The notes under the pieces are model-generated. The model saw nothing but the letters and a program-made list of their open reading frames with translations, searched no databases and had not been told where the DNA came from. Position numbers and translations under genes: made by a program. Positions 41,549 to 51,533 of a stretch of 64,000 nucleotides of DNA are shown here, in pieces; the first letter of the stretch is position 1, and each line of letters begins with the position of its first letter. This DNA is from Tritrichomonas musculus (Eukaryota > Parabasalia > Tritrichomonadida > Tritrichomonadidae), in NCBI GenBank assembly GCA_039105265.1, contig JAPFFF010000055.1:1-64000 (forward strand), read 5' to 3'.

Positions 41549-44395
41549 ATGTCTGAAGAAACAAGCATAACAGAAATTCTTCAATCAATTGGTGGAAAGA
41601 TTAACGAAGCTACAGAGCCAGACAGTCAAGTTGAACCCATGGATTCAAATGTAATTATTTCATCTTTATATAAAATTGCAACAACGAATCAAAAACTTCT
41701 TAGAAGCGTTTTAGATATTTATATTTCATATTTTGATAGTTTTGAAGACGAAAGGAACAACGATTATGAAAAATTTAACAATATTATTTCAATAAGTTGT
41801 GATAAAGAAATTTCGCCATTCAAACGCTTTGATGCGATTCGCCCTTTGTTATATATTCTTCATTGCTTAAGTGATACATTGATTTCTTCAATTATTCATA
41901 ATCTCGTTGATATTTTTAATCAGATGTTAGTTAATTCGTCAGAATTATCTAAAGTTCCATTTCTCGAACTCAATAGTATAAAAAAGCATTATTTAAACGA
42001 TTATACATTTAGTGACAAATTATTGGCAAATTGTTATGATTACATTCATGGTGAATTTGAAAATTCTAATTCTCCAGGTTCTGCTCTTGCATATGGGCTT
42101 ATAATACAGCAACTTCAAAAGAATCATATATCAGCAGAATTTACAGATAGGTTATTAAAATTTTGTTTTAAGTCGGATATCAGATTTCAATGTATAGGAT
42201 GTTTTTTAATAATATCATATGTAAAATCAGAAGGTGATTATATAGAAGTTATTCCGAAATATATTTATGAATCATTAAAAGTTTTCCTCGTTTCTGAAAA
42301 CAAGACCTTACAAATTATATCATGTAAGGCTGCCCGTACTTTAATTTCAGAACATATATTCGATGATATTGACTATTTCAAGCCACTTCTTCAACAATAT
42401 TCATATTACGATGATCTTTTCCTATATCAGCGATTAATTTCAACTTTTATAAACTCTTTTGATACTGAGATATATGATGACAGTAGTGACAATCCAGTCA
42501 CAGAAATAATAAAGTATTTAGCAACCTTTTTGCACGAACAGATTTCAAATGAAAAAACAAAATCAAGCGAAAAGGATACTTTTCTCTACTTCGCTGGTAT
42601 TGTCATGCTTCAAGATCCAAAGTCATATGGACAGTATTATGAAGATGATATTGTTATTGCTTCTCAACTTCTTAATAGCGGAGCTTATACAAAAGGGCCA
42701 GCGGCCTTTTTTGTCGGTTCATCGTCTTTTCCAAATCGATCAGTCTCCAAGATTATCATTGAAAGCGTTCCAAGGTTAATTGAATTTGCACTTAATTCAG
42801 AAAACGATTATCGAGTTCGTCGTTCTGTTACAGATTCTTTGGCTATAATAATTTCTAATCCTTTATACAAAGTTTTGCTTCCGAAGCTCCTCAAATTCAG
42901 AGAACATTTTATTAATACTTCGCCGGCTTCTTCTATAGCAGAATATAAAAGTGATGAAGAGATGAGTGTTGAACAAATTCCATGCCATATTGTCATTGGC
43001 TTTTTCAATTTGGTACCGCATTTAACAAATAATGAGGCAGAAGATGTTGGCAAACTCATTGTCCGTGTCATTCTATCCACAATTGAATCCTTTGAATTCG
43101 AAATATGTCTTAAAATTCTGAATAAATTATTAAAATTGCGGAAAATTGTATACTCTATAGTCCAACCTGTTATTTCGGCGATTCTTGAGGGCCAACTACC
43201 AGTATTTTTTGGCATTCCTGTTTATTTATATAATGGAGACTCAACAAGTGGTTGTAGCGCGAATCGGATCTCAAAACTTGTGTCATCATATATTAAATCA
43301 GCTGTTTCCCAAGGTTCAATGGAAGTTATCAATCCATTGGTTGAAAAGCTTCTCGAATGGCTTCCTTTATCAATCGACTTTACATATATAACTGTACTTC
43401 GTCCTATTGTTCAATGCATTAAATACAAATGCATAACAAATGAAGATGATATTGAAAGCATAATAAGTCTCCTTCTTGAAATCCCACAAATTATATTACC
43501 AAAAGATTTCCCCCAAAGTCTTTCCGCCGCTGCCGAAATTATCTCAATTCTTCTCGAAAGGCATCCAGACCTCTTTCAAGTGTCAAAGCTTCTCGATTTC
43601 TGCAATAATATCGATCTTGAAGACTTTGAAGAAGTAGAAGAGGAAGAGGAAGCTGAAAATGAAGAAGAGAGTGAAAATGAAAACGACGGCGAAAATGAAA
43701 CTGAAGCTGAAGCTGAAACCGAAAGTAGTATGGAAATAACTGAAGGAGAAAGTACGTCTTCCAATACGTCGGTTATTATAACTGAGCGAGAAAACATAGT
43801 TAGTAATAATAATATTATTAATAACGAAAATGTAACTCAAAATCAATCAGCACAGCAAGTTAATCTTCTAGAGAGGCGAGAAAGAAGACATAGAAGTAGT
43901 GAGTTAATTTTCACCAGCAGTGATAGAAATAATGCAGATAACCTCAACGATGATGGCGATGAATTGAATGAAGCTTGTGAATTAATTCATCCCTTCAAAG
44001 TTAAAATCGTTTTTCTTTGTTTCACCTTGAAAGAATTGAATTCAATTGAAGATGATGTTCAAAGCGGTCTATTTGACGGTTTTGAATACATGTTTGCTAA
44101 TCCTAAGCTTGGAATTTCCCCTTCATTGCTCAACTTATCTCTTCAAATAATGAAAATGTCGCAATCAAACGGTTTTAAAGACGTTTTGGCCACAAATGTT
44201 ATTGACTTCATTTTCTCGCCGAATTCAGTTTTGAAGAAACATGGAATCGATGACAGTGTATTGAAGGAAGTCGTTGATAAACTTGTTTCTATTTTTAAGG
44301 AGCAAAAGAAACTTTATAATGATGTTAGAACTCACTGCCAACTCGACAGAAGCAAATATATGATGTTCAACACGTACTTCAGAAAATTGGACTAA
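41549..44395 (+). CDS. HEAT/ARM-like helical repeat protein
   Basis: 948 residues starting at the ATG at 41549 (an in-frame TTG extends the frame 18 codons upstream). The protein is a chain of paired amphipathic helices with Arg/Asp-bearing turns, for example ENDYRVRRSVTDSLAIIISNPL at about 412-433. A strongly acidic Glu-rich stretch lies at about 690-735, followed by a Ser/Asn-rich segment and a final helical part. This plan, with an acidic loop inside a helical solenoid, occurs in importin-beta-type receptors and some assembly factors, but I see no diagnostic motif. The identity stays open. Confidence 0.75.
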   Translation: MSEETSITEILQSIGGKINEATEPDSQVEPMDSNVIISSLYKIATTNQKLLRSVLDIYISYFDSFEDERNNDYEKFNNIISISCDKEISPFKRFDAIRPLLYILHCLSDTLISSIIHNLVDIFNQMLVNSSELSKVPFLELNSIKKHYLNDYTFSDKLLANCYDYIHGEFENSNSPGSALAYGLIIQQLQKNHISAEFTDRLLKFCFKSDIRFQCIGCFLIISYVKSEGDYIEVIPKYIYESLKVFLVSENKTLQIISCKAARTLISEHIFDDIDYFKPLLQQYSYYDDLFLYQRLISTFINSFDTEIYDDSSDNPVTEIIKYLATFLHEQISNEKTKSSEKDTFLYFAGIVMLQDPKSYGQYYEDDIVIASQLLNSGAYTKGPAAFFVGSSSFPNRSVSKIIIESVPRLIEFALNSENDYRVRRSVTDSLAIIISNPLYKVLLPKLLKFREHFINTSPASSIAEYKSDEEMSVEQIPCHIVIGFFNLVPHLTNNEAEDVGKLIVRVILSTIESFEFEICLKILNKLLKLRKIVYSIVQPVISAILEGQLPVFFGIPVYLYNGDSTSGCSANRISKLVSSYIKSAVSQGSMEVINPLVEKLLEWLPLSIDFTYITVLRPIVQCIKYKCITNEDDIESIISLLLEIPQIILPKDFPQSLSAAAEIISILLERHPDLFQVSKLLDFCNNIDLEDFEEVEEEEEAENEEESENENDGENETEAEAETESSMEITEGESTSSNTSVIITERENIVSNNNIINNENVTQNQSAQQVNLLERRERRHRSSELIFTSSDRNNADNLNDDGDELNEACELIHPFKVKIVFLCFTLKELNSIEDDVQSGLFDGFEYMFANPKLGISPSLLNLSLQIMKMSQSNGFKDVLATNVIDFIFSPNSVLKKHGIDDSVLKEVVDKLVSIFKEQKKLYNDVRTHCQLDRSKYMMFNTYFRKLD

Positions 44396-44826
44396 TGAAA
44401 TATTATTTATTTATATAATTATTATTTATACTGTTTTTTCTAGAAATAAAATAAACTATTCTTTGTATCTATTCTAATCCTTATTTTTATTCTACTTCTT
44501 CTTTTGTGAAACTCGAATTGATTTATTTGCTAATTTGTAGATTTTATAATCATTAAATTGGAAACTTCGATTTAAATATCTGCAATTTTGATTTATATGA
44601 ATATTGTATGAATATATATATATAAATTAGCCAATAAATCAATAAAATAGGGAGCTTTCAAAAGCTGATTACATTCAGTTTGCTGATGACTCAGGTATTC
44701 TGCCATTAAACATAAAAGTATTGATTTTATCACAAAAAAATTGAATATTTGGTTGTTAAAATTAATCTTTACTTTTTTATAAAACAATATGTATATTTAC
44801 CATTTATAATATTTTGACTCTAATTA
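44396..44826. other. Gene-free gap downstream of the HEAT-like gene
   Basis: AT-rich with a tatatatata run near 44615. The two flanking genes converge. Nothing else is supported. Confidence 0.5.
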
Positions 44827-46277
44827 CTAATGTTTTGCTTTTTGTTTATCATCATTAATGTGTAATATAGATAATGTGCATACTGGGCAAACTTGATGAT
44901 TGCATTGACTACAATAATGGCACGATCGAGATCCACAATAGTAGCATCTACTTTTAGATCTAAAGAATGGGAAATATGCCTTCATTTCTTCCTGGAGCGA
45001 CTCTTTATCATAAATATCATTTTTATTTTGGGTGGTTTTGTTTTTTGGATCATTGTCTTTTTTGTTTTGCTCGTCATTTATATTGTTTTCATTCTTCTCC
45101 TCTTCTTCTTCATTTTTTTGATTAATATTCAATGTGTTTTCAATATAATTGATCTTTCCAGATAAATCGCTTATGTATTTGCTTAAATTATTTAAATGAG
45201 TATCTTCCTCATTTGGAGGAGTTATTATAGATGTATCTGGGTATTTCTTTGAATTTAAATCTACTATCTGAACAGTCTCTTTAATTGAATTAATCCTGTT
45301 TTCAATTTCTTTAAGATCTCGATATATTTTAGATAATTGTTTTGAACTTTTATCATTTTTTGAATCAATTTTTATGTTGTCAAATGAATTGCTATCAGTA
45401 AGATTAATACGATTTTGAGTATCGTCTCTGCTTTCTTCCTCCTCTTCTTCTTCTCCATTAAGAATTGGTAAATGTTTATTGATCAACTCATTGAGCGATG
45501 GGCGTTGAATTTTTTTGGTACTGATTCCAATTAAATATTCTTTGATTTCAGTATGACGAGATATTTTAGCTGATGATAGTGGCGTTTCTTTGGAATTATT
45601 TTGAATTCCTATTTTAGCACCAGAAGCAATAAGAGCTTGAACAATTAGTAAATTTGAACCTCTCGTAGCAAAATGAAGTGGAGTATTATTAAAATAAGAA
45701 AAATGAAATACCCATGTTGTTTGTAGCATCAATTTCAGATCCTTCTCTTAAAAGAATTAAAACATGCTTAAAATTCTCATTCGATACTGCAATATGAAGT
45801 GGTATTGAATAAATATTATATTAATTTAAAATTCCATCATCACATTTTCTAAAAATTTCATCTTCTGTACCTTCTATACGTAAGATATTAAATAAGATCT
45901 CGTAATTGCTAACTGCAGATGCATAATGAATTGGAAACCAATGAAAAAAAATAAATAAATTCCATAAAAAAAATTATAATAACATTATAAATCTAATAAA
46001 ATAATGAAACGACTGTTTTATCCAATGAAGCATGGAGATTTAAAATTAAATATAAAACAGTATCTAATTGTTCGCATAAAATTGCATAAATCAATGGTGT
46101 TGAATTTCGAATAACTCTTAAAAATGGTTTTCCGGATGAGCTTTTAACTTGAATCAAATTATTTGAACCTAATATACTATCAACATTTTTTTTATTAAGC
46201 CCTAATTTTTTCAAGTTTTTTGTCTCTCCTCCAGCTATTGCATCTACAATTTCATTGAAATTTTCTATTTCTGTCAT
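44827..46277 (-). pseudogene. Ankyrin-repeat / cysteine-rich protein gene with interrupted frame
   Basis: Coding pieces lie at 45993-46277 (94 codons from an ATG, ending in an ankyrin-like unit), about 45800-45925 (ankyrin units around FPIHYA and IPLHIA), and 44827-45729 (TPLHFA and TPLSSA units, then a charged coiled coil, then a Cys/His-rich tail). The tail, CYYCGSRSCHYCSQCNHQVCPVC in two overlapping parts, resembles a zinc-binding module. The frame is interrupted by AT-rich inserts that each fall just before the TPLH turn of an ankyrin unit: 24 bp at 45809-45832, 22 bp at 45688-45709, and a longer one at about 45922-46000. None is a clean GT-AG intron. Ankyrin genes are very numerous in trichomonads, so a decayed member is the simplest reading. 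Confidence 0.75.
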
Positions 46278-46389
46278 TTCTTAATAAAACATAAAATATG
46301 GAAAAAATAAAAGGTTAACTTTTTTCAACTTAACCAAAATATGATTTAAGATAATTTCAATTTTTTTTTTTCAATGACAAAACGTTAAA
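46278..46389. promoter_or_regulatory. Short divergent promoter region (ankyrin gene and Sec7-PH gene)
   Basis: 112 bp between outward-facing start codons. A TCAAT lies about 17 nt before the plus-strand ATG. Confidence 0.35.
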
Positions 46390-47451
46390 ATGACTAAAGA
46401 AGGATATTTTATCATTCCTGAAGAGAATGGTAAGCCCATGATTCACACTGATCTTTTCCAATTTGATGAGGCTATGGTTCCGATAATTTATAAAAAAACT
46501 AAAATTAAAGAAAATGTATTAAATCATTTTAATCTTAATCCTATGGAAAAATATGATGAATTTATTGAGGAGCTTGGCCTTGATCCATCTCCTGAAGAAG
46601 TAGCAATGTTCCTTTTTTTTTCAGAAACTTCTCCGCATGCATTGTCAATTCTATTTTACAAAGCTAACTTATTTTCAGATCCTTTTCCATATATTTTTTT
46701 CCGCTCTCCGATGATAAATATGCTCCCATTTTATGATTCCCTCAAAATCCTTCTTACGCGAGTTGCTATTCCATTTTCTGAAGCATCTTTTTTATTATAT
46801 ATTAAATCAATAGGTCAAGTTCTCCAGGAGCACAATTTTTTTAAAGGCATTTCGCTTCGTGGGATATGTGCTCTTGTCATAAGTCTTATTATTCTAATGT
46901 GGAATATATTTTTAGATCAACCTCTATCGCAGAATGCTTTTCTGCAATTATGTGGCACAAACTCTGCCACGTATATTTTTGGTGATTATGCTCTTAAATG
47001 TTTTTATAGTCAATTCTCTTCGCAGCCCATTGATCTCAGTTATTCATTTCTTGATACTAAATATGTTCCAGATAAATCGATGTGTGGAACGCTTCAGATG
47101 AAAGGGGTGATGAAAAAAATGAAGGATGTATATGCATGTTTAAGTAATGATCAATTACTATTTTATTCAGATAAATCAAAAAAAACAGTTGTTGGTGGTT
47201 TATCTATTTCGCAAGTTACTTTTATTTTTCCAATTTCTAAAAATAAGCCTAATTCATTTGAAATTGCATCAACGTCTGGCGAAACGTTCAATTATAAATC
47301 TGAACATGGAAAAATCATCCATACTGATAAAAATTCGTATGTATTTAAAAGTTCTAACAAATCCAAAATCGAGAATTGGAGAAGCTCAATCATGTACTTT
47401 CCTTTTTCATCAATGTTAAATCGAGCTCTTCAGTGCCAACGAGACGAATGA
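46390..47451 (+). CDS. Divergent Sec7-PH protein, possible ARF exchange factor
   Basis: 353 residues. The first part (about 50-215) has the helical layout and spacing of a Sec7 domain. LTRVAIPFSEASFLLYIKSIGQVL stands where the family has FRLPGEAQ, with the Glu of FSEAS as the likely glutamic finger. ICALVISLIILMWNIFLDQPL stands where the family has SFAIIMLNTDLHNP. The second part (about 235-335) looks like a PH domain, GTLQMKGVMKKMKDVYACL to the final helix with ENWRSSIMYF. Sec7-PH proteins such as cytohesins load GTP onto ARF at membranes. The second Sec7 motif is poorly kept (Asn and His of LNTDLHN are not evident), so exchange activity is uncertain. Confidence 0.65.
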   Translation: MTKEGYFIIPEENGKPMIHTDLFQFDEAMVPIIYKKTKIKENVLNHFNLNPMEKYDEFIEELGLDPSPEEVAMFLFFSETSPHALSILFYKANLFSDPFPYIFFRSPMINMLPFYDSLKILLTRVAIPFSEASFLLYIKSIGQVLQEHNFFKGISLRGICALVISLIILMWNIFLDQPLSQNAFLQLCGTNSATYIFGDYALKCFYSQFSSQPIDLSYSFLDTKYVPDKSMCGTLQMKGVMKKMKDVYACLSNDQLLFYSDKSKKTVVGGLSISQVTFIFPISKNKPNSFEIASTSGETFNYKSEHGKIIHTDKNSYVFKSSNKSKIENWRSSIMYFPFSSMLNRALQCQRDE

Positions 47452-47613
47452 ATAATGTTTGTAAAGAATTAATGATTCATCATATGTTTCATTAATAAAT
47501 GTTAGGTTTTAACACTATAATATTTATTTCTCTTGTTTTGAGCATTTAATTATAACTAAGATAAAAAAAAAATGATGAAAAAAATCGTTAAATGAATCAT
47601 ATAAAATAATAGT

Positions 47614-48396
47614 TTATACCAAAAGTAAAGAATTGATACAGCCTTCATTTTCGGGTGTGTTTGTAACTTGCGCATATTTCGCCCAAACAATACGACCATT
47701 TGGTGTAACAAGACCCATTTTTGTCACATTAACTTCAATAATGGTTCCCTTTGTGATTACACCAAGTCCTGTGTATGTTGCGCCGTTTGGATTCTTTTTA
47801 ACAGAAATGATTGGGCAAAGAAAAGTCTGTCCAAGTTGTGGATGTGTAACATTTGCTTTCTTCCAACGTAAAGCGGCAGGGCGAACATATCTTTCAAGCT
47901 TTGGAGGTTTTCGAGTAAAATCTTCTCCAACAAAAGTAACTTTGTTTACAATTCTCTTCCACTTCTTCCTCTTTGTCTTTCCTGTCTTTAACACTCTGAG
48001 CATTTCATCTTCTGGAATAGGACGAACTTGTGGAAGTGGAACGTCCCACTTTCCAGCACGTTGCTTCCTTTTCTGTTTAAGACTATTTGAAAGAACATCA
48101 GCTGTACGAGAATTGGTTTGATCCATAAGATATACTGGAACTGGTTCATCTCCAATATTTGATTTCTTTTTATCTGTGGCTTTCGATTTCTCAAAAGTAT
48201 TAATTGTTTTCTTCATTTCTGCTTTTTGCTGATAACGATCTTTAGCAAATATTTTGGCTTTTATACCTCTGAGTGTTTTAGCTTGTTTGGCTATTCTGCG
48301 ACCTTCTTTAGCTTTTTTCTTTTCAGCCCGTTCTTCTTCATCGAAACGTTTCCCAAATCTTTTACGATATAATTCCATGAACTCATTCTGCGGCAT
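47614..48396 (-). CDS. NSA2: NSA2, 60S ribosomal subunit assembly factor
   Basis: 260 residues, the same length as the human protein. It begins MPQNEFMELYRKRFGKRF and ends with NTPENEGCINSLLLV, both family signatures, with KAGKW-type RAGKWDVPLPQVRPI, FVGEDFTRKPPKLERYVRP and GVITKGTIIEVNVTKMGLV between. NSA2 binds pre-60S particles in the nucleolus and is needed for 27S rRNA processing. The C-terminal half has the beta-barrel fold of ribosomal protein eS8. The start codon is immediately preceded by ttttcaa. Confidence 0.97.
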   Translation of the reverse strand: MPQNEFMELYRKRFGKRFDEEERAEKKKAKEGRRIAKQAKTLRGIKAKIFAKDRYQQKAEMKKTINTFEKSKATDKKKSNIGDEPVPVYLMDQTNSRTADVLSNSLKQKRKQRAGKWDVPLPQVRPIPEDEMLRVLKTGKTKRKKWKRIVNKVTFVGEDFTRKPPKLERYVRPAALRWKKANVTHPQLGQTFLCPIISVKKNPNGATYTGLGVITKGTIIEVNVTKMGLVTPNGRIVWAKYAQVTNTPENEGCINSLLLV

Positions 48397-49171
48397 TTGA
48401 AAAAAAAGAACAAATTAATTTTAAAGCGTATGACCAAAATCCACCTTTTAAAAATTCAATATAATAGAAAAATAAACTATTGAAAATAAAATCTCTGATA
48501 CTAACTTTTTATATAGATAATTAATCGTATCAAAAGAAAGGTTGTTTGATTTTGAAATTAGTAATCAATCATAAATCAGATGAAAATATTTTACTAAACT
48601 TGACTACACAAAGCCGATATAATAAATCACTGATTTGTAAAAAGGCAAGCTTTGAAATCTAAAATAAAGTTTGTGAAATTCTTTGAAAAATGGATGCATT
48701 TTATTGCTTTTTGGATTCTTATATAAATTGGTATGTACTCATTAGTTTGCTTTAAGTGAATGTTGATTCACTAATTTCATTATTTTAAAATATTTCTTAT
48801 AATCATAAGATTTTCTCTTTTCAACCTCGTTTGATTTGTTTTAGTTCTGACTTTTCATTCTTGTATTCTGTTATTTCACTTATGTTTGCTCCTATTAATA
48901 AATAAATGCCTGTTATTAATGAATTGATGGCTGTTCATTACAATAAACATAAAAACTATTTCGATAGATTGCAATTAACGTAGCAAAAGAATTGAACAAA
49001 AATAAATTCTGCTCAAACAATAAAATATTTCATAAAAATTGTAATATATTTCATAAACCACCTCAAATGACGACTAAATCGATAAATCTTCATGATTCAA
49101 TTGATGGTTCTGCGGTTGTTCGTTCAAGCAACATCTAAAACATATTTATTTATAACTCTCGATTTTTTTAC

Positions 49172-49282
49172 TCAGCAATTTCGATAAAGGAATTCTGCTT
49201 TTTTTCCCCTCCCCCCAAGAATTTGGTTTTGTTTGGTCAATTGATTTAGTTGTTCATTGAGCTGCTCAAATAATTCTTTCAT
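49172..49282 (-). pseudogene. 36-codon coding relic, helical Gln/Asn/Leu-rich
   Basis: An ATG at 49282 opens MKELFEQLNEQLNQLTKQNQ, which looks like a real amphipathic helix, then runs into a Gly-rich turn caused by an unusual C-run (cccctcccccc on the plus strand) and ends. The upstream sequence is also protein-like in another frame. Origin unknown. Confidence 0.35.
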
Positions 49283-49471
49283 AGGCGATATATTGGTTTG
49301 ATGATATCATTCTCTATTTTTTAATGATTGTATTGCCATCTTTTTATGAATAAATATCTCCTTTTAGTGATTTTATACTCATAGCATTTGTTAATGATGT
49401 TTTCATAAATTTTGTTCAAGTAGTTCATCTATTGAGCTTTCATTTGTCTAATACTTTTTTGACAGAGAAGA

Positions 49472-49521
49472 TTGAACTCTTCAATTAAAAAAGAGTTCAA
49501 GGGAGTGAATTATAATTCACT
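49472..49521. repeat. Two adjacent hairpins
   Basis: The arms ttgaactctt (49472-49481) and aagagttcaa (49491-49500) form a 10-bp stem. Next to it is the perfect 18-bp palindrome agtgaattataattcact (49504-49521). A direct repeat, agattgaact, begins both at about 49470 and at 49522, bracketing the pair. Confidence 0.7.
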
Positions 49522-49639
49522 AGATTGAACTTTTCCACCGATTCATCCAACTTCAACTAATTCTGCTGGATATAATCCAATTATATATATCTCAACTTTG
49601 TCCAGATATTTCAATGACTGAAGAAACTTAAATATTATA

Positions 49640-50390
49640 AATAAGATAACTGCTAACATTTTTGCCGATTTTTGTCCACCATGTGAAATAACCATTCAAA
49701 GGAGGAACACTGAAAATATTTACTACTGTAACAATTTACATGAATTGTTCGAAACACTTGGAGGATTTTTATACTTTGTTCCTGGGAAAAGATTTTTCAA
49801 ATAAAATGACAATGACGTTAAAGCATTTGTCTAGGTTCCACAACAGATATTTCAATTAATTAAACTTAGCTGTTCCAGTGAATTGGACTGTTAATCTAGT
49901 GATTATGTTGAAATAGGGCTGAAATCTTTAGAAAATAAATTGGACAAAGGAAAAAATTGATTGCAATGCATTATTACTGGTTAAATCTTACATCAGAAGA
50001 ATTTTTGGAAAAATATCTAAACGGCGAGTCATTATTGCATACAACTCAATTTTTCTGAATAGCATTGAAAAATGAAAATAATCAACTCAATTTTGAAATA
50101 AATAATTATAGGTTTTCAATGAGGAATTGAAAATTGAGTTGTATGCAAAAATGAAAACCAGTTTAAGAGAAGTCATCATCTTTCGAAATGAGTTTAAAAA
50201 TTTTGCTACAGATTTGACAGTAAAAAGTGGAACCTGGAGAGGTGATTTTGATGTAATAAACTTTTAGATTTGGAAAGAAATAGGAGTGAGAAAACCTAAA
50301 ATGACAAGATCATATTGTAACGAAAAAGCAATCTTCCCGAAAAGAATAAATAAATGGTGGAATAGATCTGTAATAAATTATTAAAAAAAT
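49640..50390 (+). pseudogene. Decayed protein-coding sequence of unknown family
   Basis: Several stretches of 20-50 codons on the plus strand have protein-like composition, for instance one starting near 49645 with Cys-Pro-Pro-Cys, and one near 50110-50270 with many charged residues and Trp. They are interrupted several times and no start is recognised. I cannot assign a family. Confidence 0.4.
50037..50146. repeat. 17-bp inverted repeat with 76-bp spacer
   Basis: gcatacaactcaatttt (50037-50053) pairs exactly with aaaattgagttgtatgc (50130-50146). It lies within the decayed coding zone. Confidence 0.7.
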
Positions 50391-50924
50391 ATGTAATAAT
50401 TGAAGATTTTCGGATAGACAACCAATTCCTTGAATATTATAAGAAGATTTGACTGGATTGATACGTATTCATAGGAGAAAATAAAGGTTCTCGAATCCAA
50501 ATCTTCCCGGGATCTTGGATTTGTATAATACATGGAATTTAAAAAATTAATCAATGCTTCAATCATGAAGACGAGGTAGAATTCAAATCAAATGACCTTT
50601 TTCCAAATCTTAAATATTTGGATTTGCTTTATTAGCTTTCTTTGCAAATGTTTTTATTTGACCACAGATTCTAAACGCTTTATTGATTATTTTGAATATA
50701 CATACACCCATGCATTATTGAGTTGATAAAAGGCTATTATTAATTAAATTTTTTTATCCAATCATAAATGCTATATCGAAACGAGCAAGCACATAACTTT
50801 CAAAAAGAAACAGGAAACGTTCTACACCTTTTTGAAGAAATGAGAAATATGATTAAGAACAATTGATTGCAATGCATAATGTACTCATTTTGCTGCAGTT
50901 TTTCTTTTTTACTTTTCGTTTATG

Positions 50925-50965
<41 letters not shown>
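50925..50965. repeat. Homopolymer switch: 27 T followed by 14 A
   Basis: A run of 27 T passes directly into 14 A. It can fold on itself. It may mark an insertion junction or be a slippage product; its length is likely to vary between reads. Confidence 0.8.
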
Positions 50966-51119
50966 CACCTCAAAAGATTCAAGACAATTGAGACTTTGAA
51001 TGGAAATAAATAGGAGCCATAATGATACAATTAAAAGAAATTCAACAAAAATAGAAATATTTCTTTCAAAGTGTTTATGTAATCAGTTAATAACTAAATG
51101 TTATTAGTAATATAATAAA

Positions 51120-51440
51120 TTCACCTACTGAATCAATATTATACGAATTAGTATCTCTAAATGCTTTTATAATTTGATCTACTGTTTGCCGTTGTTTTTG
51201 TGATGCAGCACTACCACTTATTCAAAAGAAATTACGTTGATAATTTCATCAAAATTTAATAATGAATATCTGATTCACAAAAATGAAATGTAGCAAGTTG
51301 AGAATTCATTTTATCTACGAGAAATACTTGCAAAGCAACATTAAAACAATGAATGCACGATGTTCAGCAATACTCAAATATAAAGCTACATTAGAATTTA
51401 TTATTATCTCTTCTACCAAGCCAAATATGTCACCAATATT
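51120..51440 (-). pseudogene. Coding relic, possibly from a repeat-protein family
   Basis: The minus strand has protein-like pieces (for example GSAASQKQRQTVDQIIKAF near 51150-51215 and a leucine-rich stretch near 51340-51430) with interruptions. The style resembles N-terminal parts of the large trichomonad ankyrin-type families, but this is only an impression. Confidence 0.35.
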
Positions 51441-51465
51441 ATGTTGAAAATAACTAAATCGATAG

Positions 51466-51533
51466 GTCATTATCCTGGTTAAGCTCACCTTCCATCGTGA
51501 AAAAAATTGAATGAGCTTAATCTGGATAATGAC
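51466..51533. repeat. 22-bp-arm hairpin
   Basis: gtcattatcctggttaagct(ca) at 51466-51487 pairs with tgagcttaatctggataatg(ac) at 51512-51533, with two mismatches and a 24-bp loop. It is more GC-rich than its surroundings. Confidence 0.7.

Noticed and set aside
42808-43215. 135-codon minus-strand frame
   Set aside because: Antisense to the HEAT-like gene; no protein features.
45688-45832. Classical spliceosomal introns in the ankyrin gene
   Set aside because: The two short inserts lack GT...AG borders in the positions needed and lack the trichomonad branch/acceptor motif; kept open only as an unusual possibility.
47633-48121. 162-codon plus-strand frame
   Set aside because: Exactly antisense to NSA2, which is unmistakable; the opposite frame is open only because of NSA2 codon choice.
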